Part shown: positions 1 through 8,108 of the stretch, piece after piece | How the letters are laid out: the number at the start of each line of letters is the position of its first letter | Numbering within the stretch: the first letter of the stretch is position 1 | Notes under the pieces: generated by a model | Seen by the model: only the letters and a program-made list of their open reading frames with translations | Databases searched by the model: none | Told to the model about the DNA's origin: nothing | NCBI GenBank assembly: GCA_028689735.1 | Contig: JAQVCP010000005.1 | Coordinates: 26,844-90,843 of the forward strand | Origin: Hespellia sp. | GTDB taxonomy: Bacteria; Bacillota; Clostridia; Lachnospirales; Lachnospiraceae | Length of the DNA: 64,000 nt | Direction: 5' to 3' | Position numbers and translations under genes: made by a program

Positions 1-1282
1 CCATCTGTACTGCTCCCCATCGGTCAAATGCAATTTCACGGATGTTGTATTTCTCCCCAAGCTGCTCGATGAACTTCTCTATAAAGCCGTAGTGAACCAC
101 GTTACCTTCCGTGGTCTGCAAATAACCATCTCTCTCCCAAATGTCATAGGGGACATGGTCTCTTCGCACTCGAAGGTCAAGTGTGTCCTCTGGAACCCAA
201 AAATACGGAAGAACTATATACTTGTCATCCGCATCGAGTGGTGGAAATACAAGCACGAAGGATGTAAGGTCGGTGGTGCTTGATAAGTCTAAGCCACCAT
301 AACAAACTCTTCCTTCCAGATCTTCTTCCCGTATGGTTTCTGCACACGCATCCCATTTGTCCATTGGCATCCAACGGACTGCCTGTTTTACCCATTGGTT
401 CAAACGAAGCTGTCGAAAGGCATTCTCTTCTCCCGGATTCTGCTTTGCACTATCACAGGCGGCTTGCACCTTATCAATGCCAATCGTAATATCCAAACTC
501 GGATTTGCTTTTCTCCAAACTTCCGGGTCTGTCCAGTCATCCTCTTGGTCTGCACCATAAATGACAGGGTAAAATGTAGGGTCAACCTTTCTGCCCTCTA
601 AAATATCCACAGCCTTCTGATGCAACTCATAGCAGATGCTGTTCGTATCATTTCCCGCTGTTGTGATAATAAAGTGCAGAGGATTTCTTCTTGCATCCGA
701 TGTACCCTTTGTCATCATGTCAAAGAACTTACGGTCTTTCTGAACCCACAATTCATCAAACACAAGGCAACTTACGTTTACACCGGATTTACCTGCAACA
801 TCTGCTGACAATGCCTTATAGGAACTGTTTGTGGGACCGAAACCGATAGTCTTTCTACTTGGTCTTAAGTCACATCTTTTCATAAGAGCCGGACTAAGAC
901 GAACCATGTCACACGCCACATCAAATACAAGCGAGGCTTGGTCTCTGTCAGCAGCACAACCGTACACTTCGGCTCTCTGCTCCCCATCGGCACAAAGCAT
1001 ATATAGTGCAATGGCAGCCGCAAGTTCCGACTTTCCACATTTCTTCGGTACTTCGATGTACGCTGTCGTAAATTGTCGATACCCGTCGGGTTTTAATGTT
1101 CCAAAAATATCTCTGATTATCTGTTCCTGCCAATCTATAAGTTCGAATGGCTGATTATAGAACTCGCCCTTTGTATGTTTAAGCTGTTCAATAAAGGCAA
1201 CCACAAAATCAGCCGCCTCCTTGTCATAGATGGAGTCCTTGGCTTTAAACTTGGTAGGAACATACTTTTTTAGTTTTCTCAA
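1..1282 (-). CDS. terL: Phage terminase large subunit, 3' end beyond the window
   Basis: This is the ATPase-nuclease motor that packages phage DNA into proheads. The frame is open from the left edge to a TTG start at 1282, preceded by GGAGGTGG four bases upstream. About 427 residues are visible. The ATPase part shows EVPKKCGKSELAAA (a Walker A variant typical of the YmfN/Terminase_1 group) and the Walker B-like CLVFDELW. The nuclease part begins with GGLDLSSTTDLTSF, whose aspartate is a likely metal ligand, and the frame runs into IAFDRWGAVQM at the edge. The last catalytic residues lie outside the window. Its small-subunit partner is at 8893-9432, separated by modification and accessory genes, which is a wide split for a ter pair. 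A terminator lies just upstream, so it probably has its own promoter or is read through from the late transcript. Family call is secure; the TTG start is inferred from the ribosome binding site. Confidence 0.93.
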   Translation of the reverse strand, partial: MRKLKKYVPTKFKAKDSIYDKEAADFVVAFIEQLKHTKGEFYNQPFELIDWQEQIIRDIFGTLKPDGYRQFTTAYIEVPKKCGKSELAAAIALYMLCADGEQRAEVYGCAADRDQASLVFDVACDMVRLSPALMKRCDLRPSRKTIGFGPTNSSYKALSADVAGKSGVNVSCLVFDELWVQKDRKFFDMMTKGTSDARRNPLHFIITTAGNDTNSICYELHQKAVDILEGRKVDPTFYPVIYGADQEDDWTDPEVWRKANPSLDITIGIDKVQAACDSAKQNPGEENAFRQLRLNQWVKQAVRWMPMDKWDACAETIREEDLEGRVCYGGLDLSSTTDLTSFVLVFPPLDADDKYIVLPYFWVPEDTLDLRVRRDHVPYDIWERDGYLQTTEGNVVHYGFIEKFIEQLGEKYNIREIAFDRWGAVQM

Positions 1283-1307
1283 TTCTCCACCTCCAAAAAT
1301 GGACAGC

Positions 1308-1332
1308 AAAAAAGACCCCTTTCGGAGTCTTC
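1308..1332 (-). terminator. Intrinsic terminator between the 56-aa gene and terL
   Basis: Read on the minus strand, an 8-bp stem (AAGACTCC / GGGGTCTT, one T-G pair) with a GAAA tetraloop is followed directly by TTTTTT. It closes the small-gene unit that starts at 1517 and would limit read-through into terL. Confidence 0.75.
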
Positions 1333-1346
1333 TGCAAAATTTACTT

Positions 1347-1517
1347 TTATTCTTTGATGGCTACAAATCCAAACTGGTCAAATAAGGCATGAGGGTCGAT
1401 TTGGTAAATCTTCCAACCATCCATCTCTCCAATGTATCTCTCTCCCCCAAGAAGTGCTGCAACCTTTAATGCGTGGCATCTTGTTTTGTTGTAGGAAAAA
1501 ATAATCTCGTTTGTCAT
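1347..1517 (-). CDS. Small phage protein, 56 aa, unknown function
   Basis: A short complete frame with a GGAGG ribosome binding site 7 bases before its ATG (1517). It encodes a 56-residue soluble protein starting MTNEIIFSYNKTRCH and ending FGFVAIKE. It has no membrane segment or cysteine motif that I recognise. The gene stands alone between an intergenic repeat (1545-1625) upstream and an intrinsic terminator (1308-1332) downstream, so it looks like an independent one-gene unit of the accessory cassette next to terL. Support for its being real comes from the ribosome binding site, the clean frame and the flanking signals. No function is proposed. Confidence 0.6.
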   Translation of the reverse strand: MTNEIIFSYNKTRCHALKVAALLGGERYIGEMDGWKIYQIDPHALFDQFGFVAIKE

Positions 1518-1544
1518 GGCGTTTGCCTCCTTCGTTTTCGTTAT

Positions 1545-1625
1545 GTGTACATTACCGTACTATCACACATATTGGAATACGACTATCCACCAGAGTTGTT
1601 GCCACATAATTGTGTATATTATAAT
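1545..1625. repeat. Intergenic repeat copy A, upstream of the 56-aa gene
   Basis: About 80 bp that aligns end to end with copy B at 3361-3445. Shared blocks include CCGTACTAT, AATACGACTA and TTGTGTA-ATTAT. It sits directly upstream of a minus-strand transcription unit, like copies B and C. A promoter or regulator-binding role is inferred from position only. Confidence 0.6.
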
Positions 1626-1828
1626 CCGCGCTGTTCGCACTGATGTATTGTCTGAATTATGGAATCCTGTTCTTCTTTGGAAACCCCTATGCTTTCAAGT
1701 GCCTCTCTCGTTCCACAGTCGGGGCAAATCGGCGTTTTACCATCCTTCCTCGAAGTAGCAGGCACTCCTCGGTATGAATTGCCACAGAAGGGGCAAATTT
1801 GAATTCTTGCAATGTTGTTTGTTTTCAT
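1619..1828 (-). CDS. Small double-CxxC zinc-ribbon protein
   Basis: A 69-residue protein with two paired-cysteine knuckles, CPFC near residue 12 and CPDC near residue 35, separated by a basic segment. This is the layout of a zinc ribbon that would bind one zinc ion. The start codon overlaps the stop of the gamma-glutamylcyclotransferase gene (TAATG), with AGAAAGGAG about 12 bases upstream, so it is translationally coupled as the third gene of the amidoligase unit. It could bind nucleic acid or a protein partner; nothing in the sequence decides this. Similar tiny zinc-ribbon genes are common in clostridial phages. Confidence 0.7.
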   Translation of the reverse strand: MKTNNIARIQICPFCGNSYRGVPATSRKDGKTPICPDCGTREALESIGVSKEEQDSIIQTIHQCEQRGL

Positions 1829-2292
1829 TATATTCCAAGCTCCTTTCTGCTTTTTCTGATTGCGTTCATCAGAAGGCTTTGGTCGAATTTAAAGGTGTTA
1901 TATCCTGTGATGCAGGTCTGCACATAATTCCATGTTGGAATCCCAAATGGTCTGTCCTCGTGCATGATGTAAACAAAAGCGTCTCTCAATCGTTCTTTTT
2001 TACTTTTAATGCCTGTCACCACAATCTGCATTTCCTTTTTATAATAAAAGGTTGGGAATCCTTCGTATCGGTCAAGTGCAGCCTCATCCTCTTCTTCCAC
2101 CGACCAAACTGCAACAGGTACTTTCGCACCTTCCTTTGGTTCAATCGTAAGGTAAGAACCGGACTTGCTACCCTTAAATAAAAGTTCGTAATCCTCGATT
2201 ACTGCTGTTCCAACCACCCTTGCTGTTGGGCATCGAAATCGCATCTGTGTTACATTCAAGTTGCTGCCGTAGGCTAAATAATATCGTTTCAT
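1828..2292 (-). CDS. Gamma-glutamylcyclotransferase-like (GGCT/AIG2) protein
   Basis: A 154-residue protein opening with YYLAYGSNLN; YGSNL is the signature loop of the GGCT/AIG2 fold, which cyclises gamma-glutamyl amines to release 5-oxoproline. The later LDRYEGFPTFYYKK block fits the family, and the glutamate in it matches the usual catalytic acid position. I place the start at the ATG at 2292, after GGAAGGAAAG, rather than at a longer frame that would run into the upstream gene. The neighbouring upstream gene is an amidoligase of the COOH-NH2 ligase type. In that family an amidoligase and a cyclotransferase are often encoded together, one making and one breaking an isopeptide or gamma-glutamyl bond. 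The substrate is unknown. Confidence 0.85.
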   Translation of the reverse strand: MKRYYLAYGSNLNVTQMRFRCPTARVVGTAVIEDYELLFKGSKSGSYLTIEPKEGAKVPVAVWSVEEEDEAALDRYEGFPTFYYKKEMQIVVTGIKSKKERLRDAFVYIMHEDRPFGIPTWNYVQTCITGYNTFKFDQSLLMNAIRKSRKELGI

Positions 2293-2377
2293 CCGCTTTC
2301 CTTCCTTTCTAGGGCTATACCCTTCTACCACCTTAAGACCGCCGTGGCGGTCAAAGGCAGGCCTGTGGCTATTCTCT

Positions 2378-3325
2378 TCAAGCCACTCGACCTCTTCGGA
2401 AAGCTGTGTCTCCGTCAAGTCTCTTCGTATAAAGGTCTCTTGCTGTTTTGAACTCATCCCCAATGAATCCAAGGCGAAGGAGCCAAGTTCTCATTGCGTA
2501 TTTTGGATTTTCGGTCTGCTGTGGCTTTGCACTTGCTGACCTTACTTCCTTTGCCAATTGGCTAAGTGCGAGGCAAAGCTGAATGTAGGCTTTAAGCTGT
2601 CCTGCGTGTAAGCCGTTCTGCTTTCCGTTTGCAGGTGCTTCGAATTGGAAAAGTCTGAATTCAACCGTTCCCTTTGTGAAAGTTGCGTGAAGGTTTAACA
2701 TATGGTATCGGCTGTCGTTGTAATGGTGGTTTCTGCCGTAACCTGCGTTTTGGCTGTTGTACCAAATGTCTGCCAATGCAGACATGGTTTTTGGTTTTCT
2801 TCTGTTAAGCTGTTCCAAAAATCGTGGGTCAACCGTTCTGCAATATCTGTTCATTCTGCCTCGGTCAAGTTTTAAGGCATCTGCTAAAAGGCTTTCGTGG
2901 CTCGCCATAATGTTTGCCAAGTTTCTAAGGCTCTGTGGTGTGTGTCCGTTTGCTCCGATGTGGATGTGAACTCCGCATCCTCTTGTGGCATCGCTCTTTG
3001 CTCCAGCCTTTCTTAAAATTCGGATGAGTTCCTGCAATTTTTCAATGTCTGCGTAGGTAAGGATTGGCGTTACCAATTCGCATTTCTCGCTGTCTGCTCC
3101 TGCAATGCTTACGTCTCTTTGGAATTTCCATTCTCTTCCCTGCTCGTCCCAAGCTGACCAAGTGTAGTATCCGTTTCTGCCATCTGTGTATTCGAATCGG
3201 TTGGTTCCGAAAAATCCGGCTGCAAGTTTTGCTGCCTTTTCTCTTTTAATGCTGTTCATCTCAACCTCAACCCCGATGGTCTGTTTTTTCATTTCTTCAA
3301 TCTGCTTTGCAATTTTTTCGTTCAT
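2378..3325 (-). CDS. Amidoligase (glutamine-synthetase-like COOH-NH2 ligase) with an extra C-terminal domain
   Basis: A 315-residue protein of the Amidoligase_2 family, predicted to join a carboxyl group to an amine using ATP. Visible family blocks are GVEVEM (residues 18-23), CELVTPIL (about 83-90), GCGVHIHIG (about 117-125) and GTVEFRLFQFE (about 219-229), which carry the acidic and histidine metal or nucleotide ligands. The last 65 residues or so form a separate module ending RLGFIGDEFKTARDL and LDGDTAF, and this module recurs at the end of the 226-aa protein at 3668-4348. GGAGG precedes the ATG. It heads the unit amidoligase, cyclotransferase, zinc ribbon and lies downstream of intergenic repeat B. 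Target peptide or protein is unknown. Confidence 0.85.
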   Translation of the reverse strand: MNEKIAKQIEEMKKQTIGVEVEMNSIKREKAAKLAAGFFGTNRFEYTDGRNGYYTWSAWDEQGREWKFQRDVSIAGADSEKCELVTPILTYADIEKLQELIRILRKAGAKSDATRGCGVHIHIGANGHTPQSLRNLANIMASHESLLADALKLDRGRMNRYCRTVDPRFLEQLNRRKPKTMSALADIWYNSQNAGYGRNHHYNDSRYHMLNLHATFTKGTVEFRLFQFEAPANGKQNGLHAGQLKAYIQLCLALSQLAKEVRSASAKPQQTENPKYAMRTWLLRLGFIGDEFKTARDLYTKRLDGDTAFRRGRVA

Positions 3326-3360
3326 TGTCTGCCTCCGTTTTATGCGTTTTCCCTTTCGGT

Positions 3361-3445
3361 GTACACATATTCCCGTACTATGCAGATATTATCAATACGA
3401 CTACTACACAAAGATACACACATTAAATTGTGTACATTATGGCAT
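3361..3445. repeat. Intergenic repeat copy B, upstream of the amidoligase unit
   Basis: Begins with a 21-bp block, GTACACATATTCCCGTACTA plus T, that is identical in copy C (4375-4395). The rest aligns with copy A. It contains a GTAC-N10-GTAC dyad. It fills the gap between DUF4314 and the amidoligase start. Confidence 0.7.
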
Positions 3446-3446
3446 C

Positions 3447-3671
3447 TTATTCCTCGATTTTTCTGCAGGAATCCTCACCATAAACCACATTCAATCTGCT
3501 ACCGTTATCCCAAGAAACCATAATGGATGCCGTATCATCGACACCCCTTACCGTTCCCTTCGTTCCAATCGGTGGTGCTTGGAAATCATCCATCTGCACC
3601 AGCTCCACTCTTGTACCTACTGGATATTCTTTTCTAACCTGTTCTACAATTTCTCTGCTTGGAAATCTCAT
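3447..3671 (-). CDS. DUF4314 protein
   Basis: A 74-residue protein that matches the DUF4314 pattern: MRFPSREIVEQVRKEYP, then GTRVELVQMDD, GTKGTVRGVDD, and IMVSWDNGS. The central part has the alternating small and hydrophobic pattern of a small beta-barrel. The family occurs in mobile elements and phages of Clostridia and has no established function. It overlaps the stop of the 226-aa gene by 4 bases and has an AAAGGAGGAG ribosome binding site, so it is the second gene of that unit. A role in binding a partner or DNA would be guesswork. Confidence 0.85.
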   Translation of the reverse strand: MRFPSREIVEQVRKEYPVGTRVELVQMDDFQAPPIGTKGTVRGVDDTASIMVSWDNGSRLNVVYGEDSCRKIEE

Positions 3672-4348
3672 GCTTCCTGCTCCTCCTTTTTCGTTTTGAA
3701 TGCTGATGAACCGTCGAGGTTCTCAAGTAAAATTTTCCTGTCTGCCTTAAATTCATCACCGATGAATCCAAGTCTCAAAAGGAAACAGCGGAATGCGTAT
3801 TTCTCGTTTTCATCTTCTCTTGGTTTTGCCGTGATTCTCTTTTGATTCTTTGCCATCTCACAAATGGCTGTAATGAACTTTGTGTATGTCTCCACCTTTT
3901 GCGGATCCAATTCCGAAAACCAAGGAAACTCTATTTTGTCATCCATTACATGAATCATGAGGCTCTGCTTTTTGAATGCACTGCTGAACAATCTTCCCTT
4001 GCTCTCAAGGATTCTAAAAAGATTGTCGATTGCCTCCTCCGTAAAACCATCCTTCGAAACTGAAATCGTAAGGGCATCCGTTTCTTGGTTTTCATCCCAC
4101 TCTGTAGGGGAGTTGCCTGTTTCCATCACACAAGCATCAACCACTCTGCTGCTCTTTTCAATTCCGGCTGGGTCTGCATCGTTTAAGTCTTCCCATGAAA
4201 GTGTGCCGTCCTTTTCGACTGTAAAAATGTCGATTTGGTATGCACAAGATGGAACTCCAAGATACTTGGCTTTGACACCCAGTTCTTTTTCAATGGCTTT
4301 GACCATTTTCTTGCGGGCATCCCCGCTTACATTAAAATATAATACCAT
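3668..4348 (-). CDS. Phage 'virulence-like' protein sharing its C-terminus with the amidoligase
   Basis: A 226-residue protein of a type often labelled virulence-related in clostridial phages, with no proven role. The N-terminus (MVLYFNVSGDARKKMVKAI, then GVPSCAYQIDIFTVEKDGTL) is a compact alpha/beta domain that resembles others of this type. Residues about 160-226 (AKNQKRITAKPREDEN, LLRLGFIGDEFKADRK, LDGSSAFK) align with the C-terminal module of the amidoligase at 2378-3325. AGGAGG precedes the ATG. It is the first gene of a two-gene unit with DUF4314, downstream of intergenic repeat C. The shared tail suggests that the two proteins dock onto the same partner, or that the tail is a common substrate or recognition segment. 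Confidence 0.7.
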   Translation of the reverse strand: MVLYFNVSGDARKKMVKAIEKELGVKAKYLGVPSCAYQIDIFTVEKDGTLSWEDLNDADPAGIEKSSRVVDACVMETGNSPTEWDENQETDALTISVSKDGFTEEAIDNLFRILESKGRLFSSAFKKQSLMIHVMDDKIEFPWFSELDPQKVETYTKFITAICEMAKNQKRITAKPREDENEKYAFRCFLLRLGFIGDEFKADRKILLENLDGSSAFKTKKEEQEA

Positions 4349-4374
4349 GTTGCGTACCTCCTATTCTTTTGGTA

Positions 4375-4489
4375 GTACACATATTCCCGTACTATCGGTG
4401 TAATAGCAACGTATATTTCAGATAAAACGTGTAGAATACCACACGAATAATTCCTACACTATTTGTGCATAGTACATAGGGAATATGTG
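4375..4489. repeat. Intergenic repeat copy C with an internal inverted repeat
   Basis: Contains the 21-bp block of copy B (4375-4395) and, in opposite orientation, a closely related block ATAGTACATAGGGAATATGT at 4469-4488. The two face each other about 75 bp apart, upstream of the 226-aa gene start. Such a facing pair could bind a dimeric regulator or fold in RNA. Confidence 0.65.
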
Positions 4490-4534
4490 AAAAACGGAAG
4501 TGGAAAACTCCACTCCCGTCTACTCATTTAAGGC

Positions 4535-5083
4535 TTACGCTTTTCTTAAAAGAATGCTACCAACATTTACCCATCTGCCGCCGTAGGTTAAGTCGATGAA
4601 ACCACAGCCCTGGAAAGTATAAGTCTTTCCTGCTTTGGTCTGAACCTTCTCTACAGCACAGTAGTTCTTGTTGCTCTGTCCTCTTGTACAGTTTGATGTT
4701 AACCATACATAAGAACCTGCTGGTAAGTCACAGCACTTAGAACCGTCAGCATAATATGCTCTTGTCGCATACTGTACTTTACGCTTTCTTGTGCTTACAG
4801 CCACCCAAGAAGTACCATTAGAAGCGTAGTCTGCAAAATCACCAAACTCACATCCCCAATACTCTTCTGGGAAAACACCCATAACCATATTGTGATTAGC
4901 GTCAAGAATTACTGCTGGAGCATCGACGCCTTCCCATCCTGTTCCCGGAACTGTACCTTCCACGAAACATTCATTCTTTGTAATATTTCCAATCTTTGTA
5001 GAACTACAACTTCCGTTATCGTTCATTTTATAAATTGGAATCTTCTGTCCAGACAGGTTTACCTGCCATCCACTAACTGCCAT
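4535..5083 (-). CDS. Unrecognised cysteine-containing phage protein, 182 aa
   Basis: I do not recognise this protein. It starts at the ATG at 5083, with GGAGG 8 bases upstream; an earlier in-frame ATG overlaps that site. The sequence is rich in Gly, Trp, Tyr and Cys, with blocks such as GTGWEGVDAPAVILDANH, YYADGSKCCDLPAGSYVWL and GKTYTFQGCGFIDLTYGGRW. The alternating polar and aromatic pattern suggests an all-beta fold, and there is no signal peptide or membrane helix. It follows the cytosine methyltransferase and precedes the accessory cassette. It could be a virion decoration or host-interaction protein, but the sequence does not decide this. Confidence 0.7.
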   Translation of the reverse strand: MAVSGWQVNLSGQKIPIYKMNDNGSCSSTKIGNITKNECFVEGTVPGTGWEGVDAPAVILDANHNMVMGVFPEEYWGCEFGDFADYASNGTSWVAVSTRKRKVQYATRAYYADGSKCCDLPAGSYVWLTSNCTRGQSNKNYCAVEKVQTKAGKTYTFQGCGFIDLTYGGRWVNVGSILLRKA

Positions 5084-5113
5084 TTTCTTTTCCTCCATAA
5101 TAAATTATTTTTC

Positions 5114-6850
5114 CTACTCACATTTGGCATAATAATTTATGCCCGACAAAACGAATACCACATTCGGCAGGGCTACACCGTTACCCCACATCTTATATTC
5201 CGCAGAATCGGAATGTGGATTCTTAAGCCATTTGATAATCTGGCTGTCTGTTTTCGGTTTTATCTTCTTGCCCATTGCTTTCGCATGAACAGAAAATACA
5301 TTCTTCCACCAAGCAATCTCCTCTTTAGTCGGATTCTCTGTTTCCAGATCATCGCACCACCAATCAGGAAATCCTTGTAATCTCGCACACTCTGTTGGAG
5401 TGAGCCTTCTGACAATATACTCAGGCTCAACGATATGATAGTCACCGCTGAAAGCCTCTTGATTGCCGAGCCATTGTTTCTCTCCCATACTCGCAGCAAG
5501 GGTTCCAAATACATCCTTGCCCGATGCCGTTTTGACATCATTTATAATCGGCGGGTCTTTATAATCTGTAGCCACTAATGTGTTTGCCAGCTCTTCCTCT
5601 GCATTCGTAAAGAATGATGCTTTACTTGAACTAAAGGTAGGAACTGCTACTGCACTTGGTCCCTGTGCATTTAATGTGGAATTAATCCCATCATCCGTAA
5701 TGCCCGGAACTCTTGCAAAATTCTGACCACAGTTAAAAGCCTCTCTGTCAATGGCATAAACAACTGCGTGTTTATCAACTGTATTTAATGTGAATGAGAC
5801 ATCCTCACTGATTCCATCACCCTGTGGACCGTTCTCATCCTTCCTTCCAATCATGGAGCCCTGTAATGAAACCACAGCCATACCACCTTGATTGCACGAT
5901 GGATTTCCTCCATTGGCATCCAAGCAACGTGCTGTATCAGCTTCATAAAATCCACTGTTCGGATTATTCGATTTCATGGAATTACTCTCTTTGGCACAGA
6001 TGCCATACACCTTTGGTGTCTCAACCACAAATGGCTGATTATTACCACCAGTTCCATAAGTAGACGAAACTGTCTGTGCTACTTCCAAGGGACCGGTGTA
6101 TCTCGTGTCCTGACTGTGATTCTCAAACATCAAGCGGTCTGTGCCTGTTTCTCCAATGCCTTCTGAAGTATCTCCGGCAGCTTTTTCCCACGGCTTTCTG
6201 CTCTTCGCAGAATACCCAGACACGCTTTCTGACTCAAATAGTATTTTTCCTGCACACCCACCTGCAAAATCTGCGACAAGGTAGATACGCTTTCTTCGTT
6301 GGGGTACTCCCCAAAACTGTGCATCGAATAATCTCCATGCGACTGAGTAACCATCTCCCAAGATTTCTCCTGCGTTTTCCCACTTTGAAGGTCTAGGAAC
6401 AGACACTTGCTCGTCTTTGACTTTGCAGATTTCTTCGAGGACTGCACGGAAGTCATCTCCTTTGTTACTGGAGAATGCTCCTGGGACATTTTCCCAGACG
6501 ATAAATCTTGGATATTTTCCATTGGTTGCCTCCCTCATTTCTTTAATGATTCTGATTGCTTCATAAAAAAGACTTGAGCGTGAACCACCCAAGCCGTCTC
6601 TTTTCCCTGCCACGGACATATCCTGACATGGGCTTCCAAAAGTTATAATATCTACGGGAGCAAGGGTACTACCATTTAAGGTAGTAATGTCTCCCAAATG
6701 TTCCACCTGTGGCAGTCTCTTTGTTGTGACACGAACAGGAAAAGGCTCAATCTCCGATGCCCACAAAGGGGTAATACCGGAAATCAAGCCTCCTAAAGGA
6801 AATCCCGCCGAGCCATCAAAAAGACTGCCAAGCGTTAAAGTTCTACTCAT
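5114..6850 (-). CDS. Phage cytosine-5 DNA methyltransferase with a long variable region
   Basis: A 578-residue enzyme that transfers a methyl group from SAM to C5 of cytosine in a specific DNA site. Motif I is LGSLFDGSAGFPLGG (residues 7-21), the catalytic cysteine is in GSPCQD (Cys75), motif VI is WENVPG (about 118-123), motif VIII is PQRRKRIYLV (about 182-191), motif IX is RRLTPTECARLQGFP (about 482) and motif X is WGNGVALP (about 555-562). The segment between motifs VIII and IX is about 290 residues, much longer than in usual enzymes, and contains repeated short blocks built around DA..LNA, which suggests a multi-site target-recognition region. It overlaps the upstream ParB-methyltransferase by 8 bases and has GGAGG before the ATG. 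Likely protects phage DNA from host restriction. Confidence 0.95.
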   Translation of the reverse strand: MSRTLTLGSLFDGSAGFPLGGLISGITPLWASEIEPFPVRVTTKRLPQVEHLGDITTLNGSTLAPVDIITFGSPCQDMSVAGKRDGLGGSRSSLFYEAIRIIKEMREATNGKYPRFIVWENVPGAFSSNKGDDFRAVLEEICKVKDEQVSVPRPSKWENAGEILGDGYSVAWRLFDAQFWGVPQRRKRIYLVADFAGGCAGKILFESESVSGYSAKSRKPWEKAAGDTSEGIGETGTDRLMFENHSQDTRYTGPLEVAQTVSSTYGTGGNNQPFVVETPKVYGICAKESNSMKSNNPNSGFYEADTARCLDANGGNPSCNQGGMAVVSLQGSMIGRKDENGPQGDGISEDVSFTLNTVDKHAVVYAIDREAFNCGQNFARVPGITDDGINSTLNAQGPSAVAVPTFSSSKASFFTNAEEELANTLVATDYKDPPIINDVKTASGKDVFGTLAASMGEKQWLGNQEAFSGDYHIVEPEYIVRRLTPTECARLQGFPDWWCDDLETENPTKEEIAWWKNVFSVHAKAMGKKIKPKTDSQIIKWLKNPHSDSAEYKMWGNGVALPNVVFVLSGINYYAKCE

Positions 6851-8099
6851 TGTTGCCCTCCACTTCTACTACCAATGCAGAATATGGAATCTGCTCTCCA
6901 TCTCGAATGACATACACATTGTCTGCATCTCCTGTGTCCTCCACATATCTGCGGAGAATAACAGATGCGTACTTTTCATCCAGTTCCATCGTATGACAGA
7001 TACGATTTGTCTGCTCACAAGCCATAAGCGTTGAACCACTACCCCCAAAGGTATCTACTACAATTCCATTTGCCTGACTCGAATTACCAATAGGGTATGC
7101 AAGCAAATCAAGTGGTTTTGAAGTAGGATGGTTTTTATTTCTCTTTGGCTTATCGAAGTTCCAAATGGTTGTCTGCGAACGGTCGGAATACCACGGATGT
7201 TTACCATTCTGTAAAAATCCGTAAAGCACAGGTTCGTGCTGCCATTGATAATCAGAACGCCCAAGAACTAAGGAGTTCTTAACCCAAATGCAACAGCCTG
7301 CCAAATGAAATCCTGCATCCTGAAATGCCCTACGGAAATTCAAGCCTTCTGTATCTGCGTGAAAAATATAAGCAGCTCCACCTTTTTCAAGATGTGCTGC
7401 CATGTTCTTAAATGCCTGTAACAGGAAGTTATAAAATTCCTCGCCTTTGATACTGTCGTTCTGAATAGTAAGGCCATCGGAACTTTGGAAAGATACACCG
7501 TATGGTGGGTCTGATACGATAAGGTTTGCTTTCTTACCATCCATCAGCGTTGCCACATCTTCCTCACTTGTGGCATCTCCACACATGAGTCTGTGTCTGC
7601 CAACCTGCCAGACATCTCCTCTTTTTACGAAGGCAGCCTTTTCAAGTGCATCGTTTAAATCGAAATCATCATCTTCGACTTTGTCATCTTCCGTACCAAA
7701 AAGGTCTGCAATTTCCTGTTCCTCAAAACCTGTAAGTCCGATATCGAAAGCCTCTGCCTGTAAGGCTTCAATTTCAATACGCAAGAGTTCTTCATCCCAG
7801 CCTGCATCCTGTGCCATTCTGTTGTCGGCAATGATATATGCTTTCTTCTGTGCCGGGGTAAGATGGTCAGCTAAAACACACGGAACTTCCTCAATATGCT
7901 CCTCTTTGGCTGCCATCACTCTTCCGTGACCTGCAATAATATTGTAATCCCCATCAATGATGACAGGGTTGATGAACCCGAACTCACGGAGCGAAGCACG
8001 AAGTTTATTTATCTGCTCTGCATTATGGGTACGGGCATTATTCACATAAGGTATCAATTTGTCAATTGATACAAGTTTCATTTCTGTTGTAGTCTGCAT
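6843..8099 (-). CDS. ParB-domain/DNA methyltransferase fusion
   Basis: A 418-residue fusion. Residues about 7-100 are a ParB/Srx-type domain (SIDKLIPYVNNAR, then GHGRVMAAKE at 57-66). Residues about 160-418 are an amino-methyltransferase of the N6-adenine or N4-cytosine type, with DPPY at 197-200 and VVDTFGGSGSTLMAC near residue 350, which forms the SAM pocket. Between them is an acidic linker with VEDDDFDLND. GAGGTGGAG precedes the ATG. It sits between the short SAM synthetase and the cytosine methyltransferase in one transcription unit. This architecture is common in Firmicutes phages. The ParB part may bind DNA or hydrolyse nucleotide; I infer no partition role because no ParA gene is present. 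Confidence 0.93.
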   Translation of the reverse strand: MQTTTEMKLVSIDKLIPYVNNARTHNAEQINKLRASLREFGFINPVIIDGDYNIIAGHGRVMAAKEEHIEEVPCVLADHLTPAQKKAYIIADNRMAQDAGWDEELLRIEIEALQAEAFDIGLTGFEEQEIADLFGTEDDKVEDDDFDLNDALEKAAFVKRGDVWQVGRHRLMCGDATSEEDVATLMDGKKANLIVSDPPYGVSFQSSDGLTIQNDSIKGEEFYNFLLQAFKNMAAHLEKGGAAYIFHADTEGLNFRRAFQDAGFHLAGCCIWVKNSLVLGRSDYQWQHEPVLYGFLQNGKHPWYSDRSQTTIWNFDKPKRNKNHPTSKPLDLLAYPIGNSSQANGIVVDTFGGSGSTLMACEQTNRICHTMELDEKYASVILRRYVEDTGDADNVYVIRDGEQIPYSALVVEVEGNNE

Positions 8100-8108
8100 A
8101 CTCCACCT

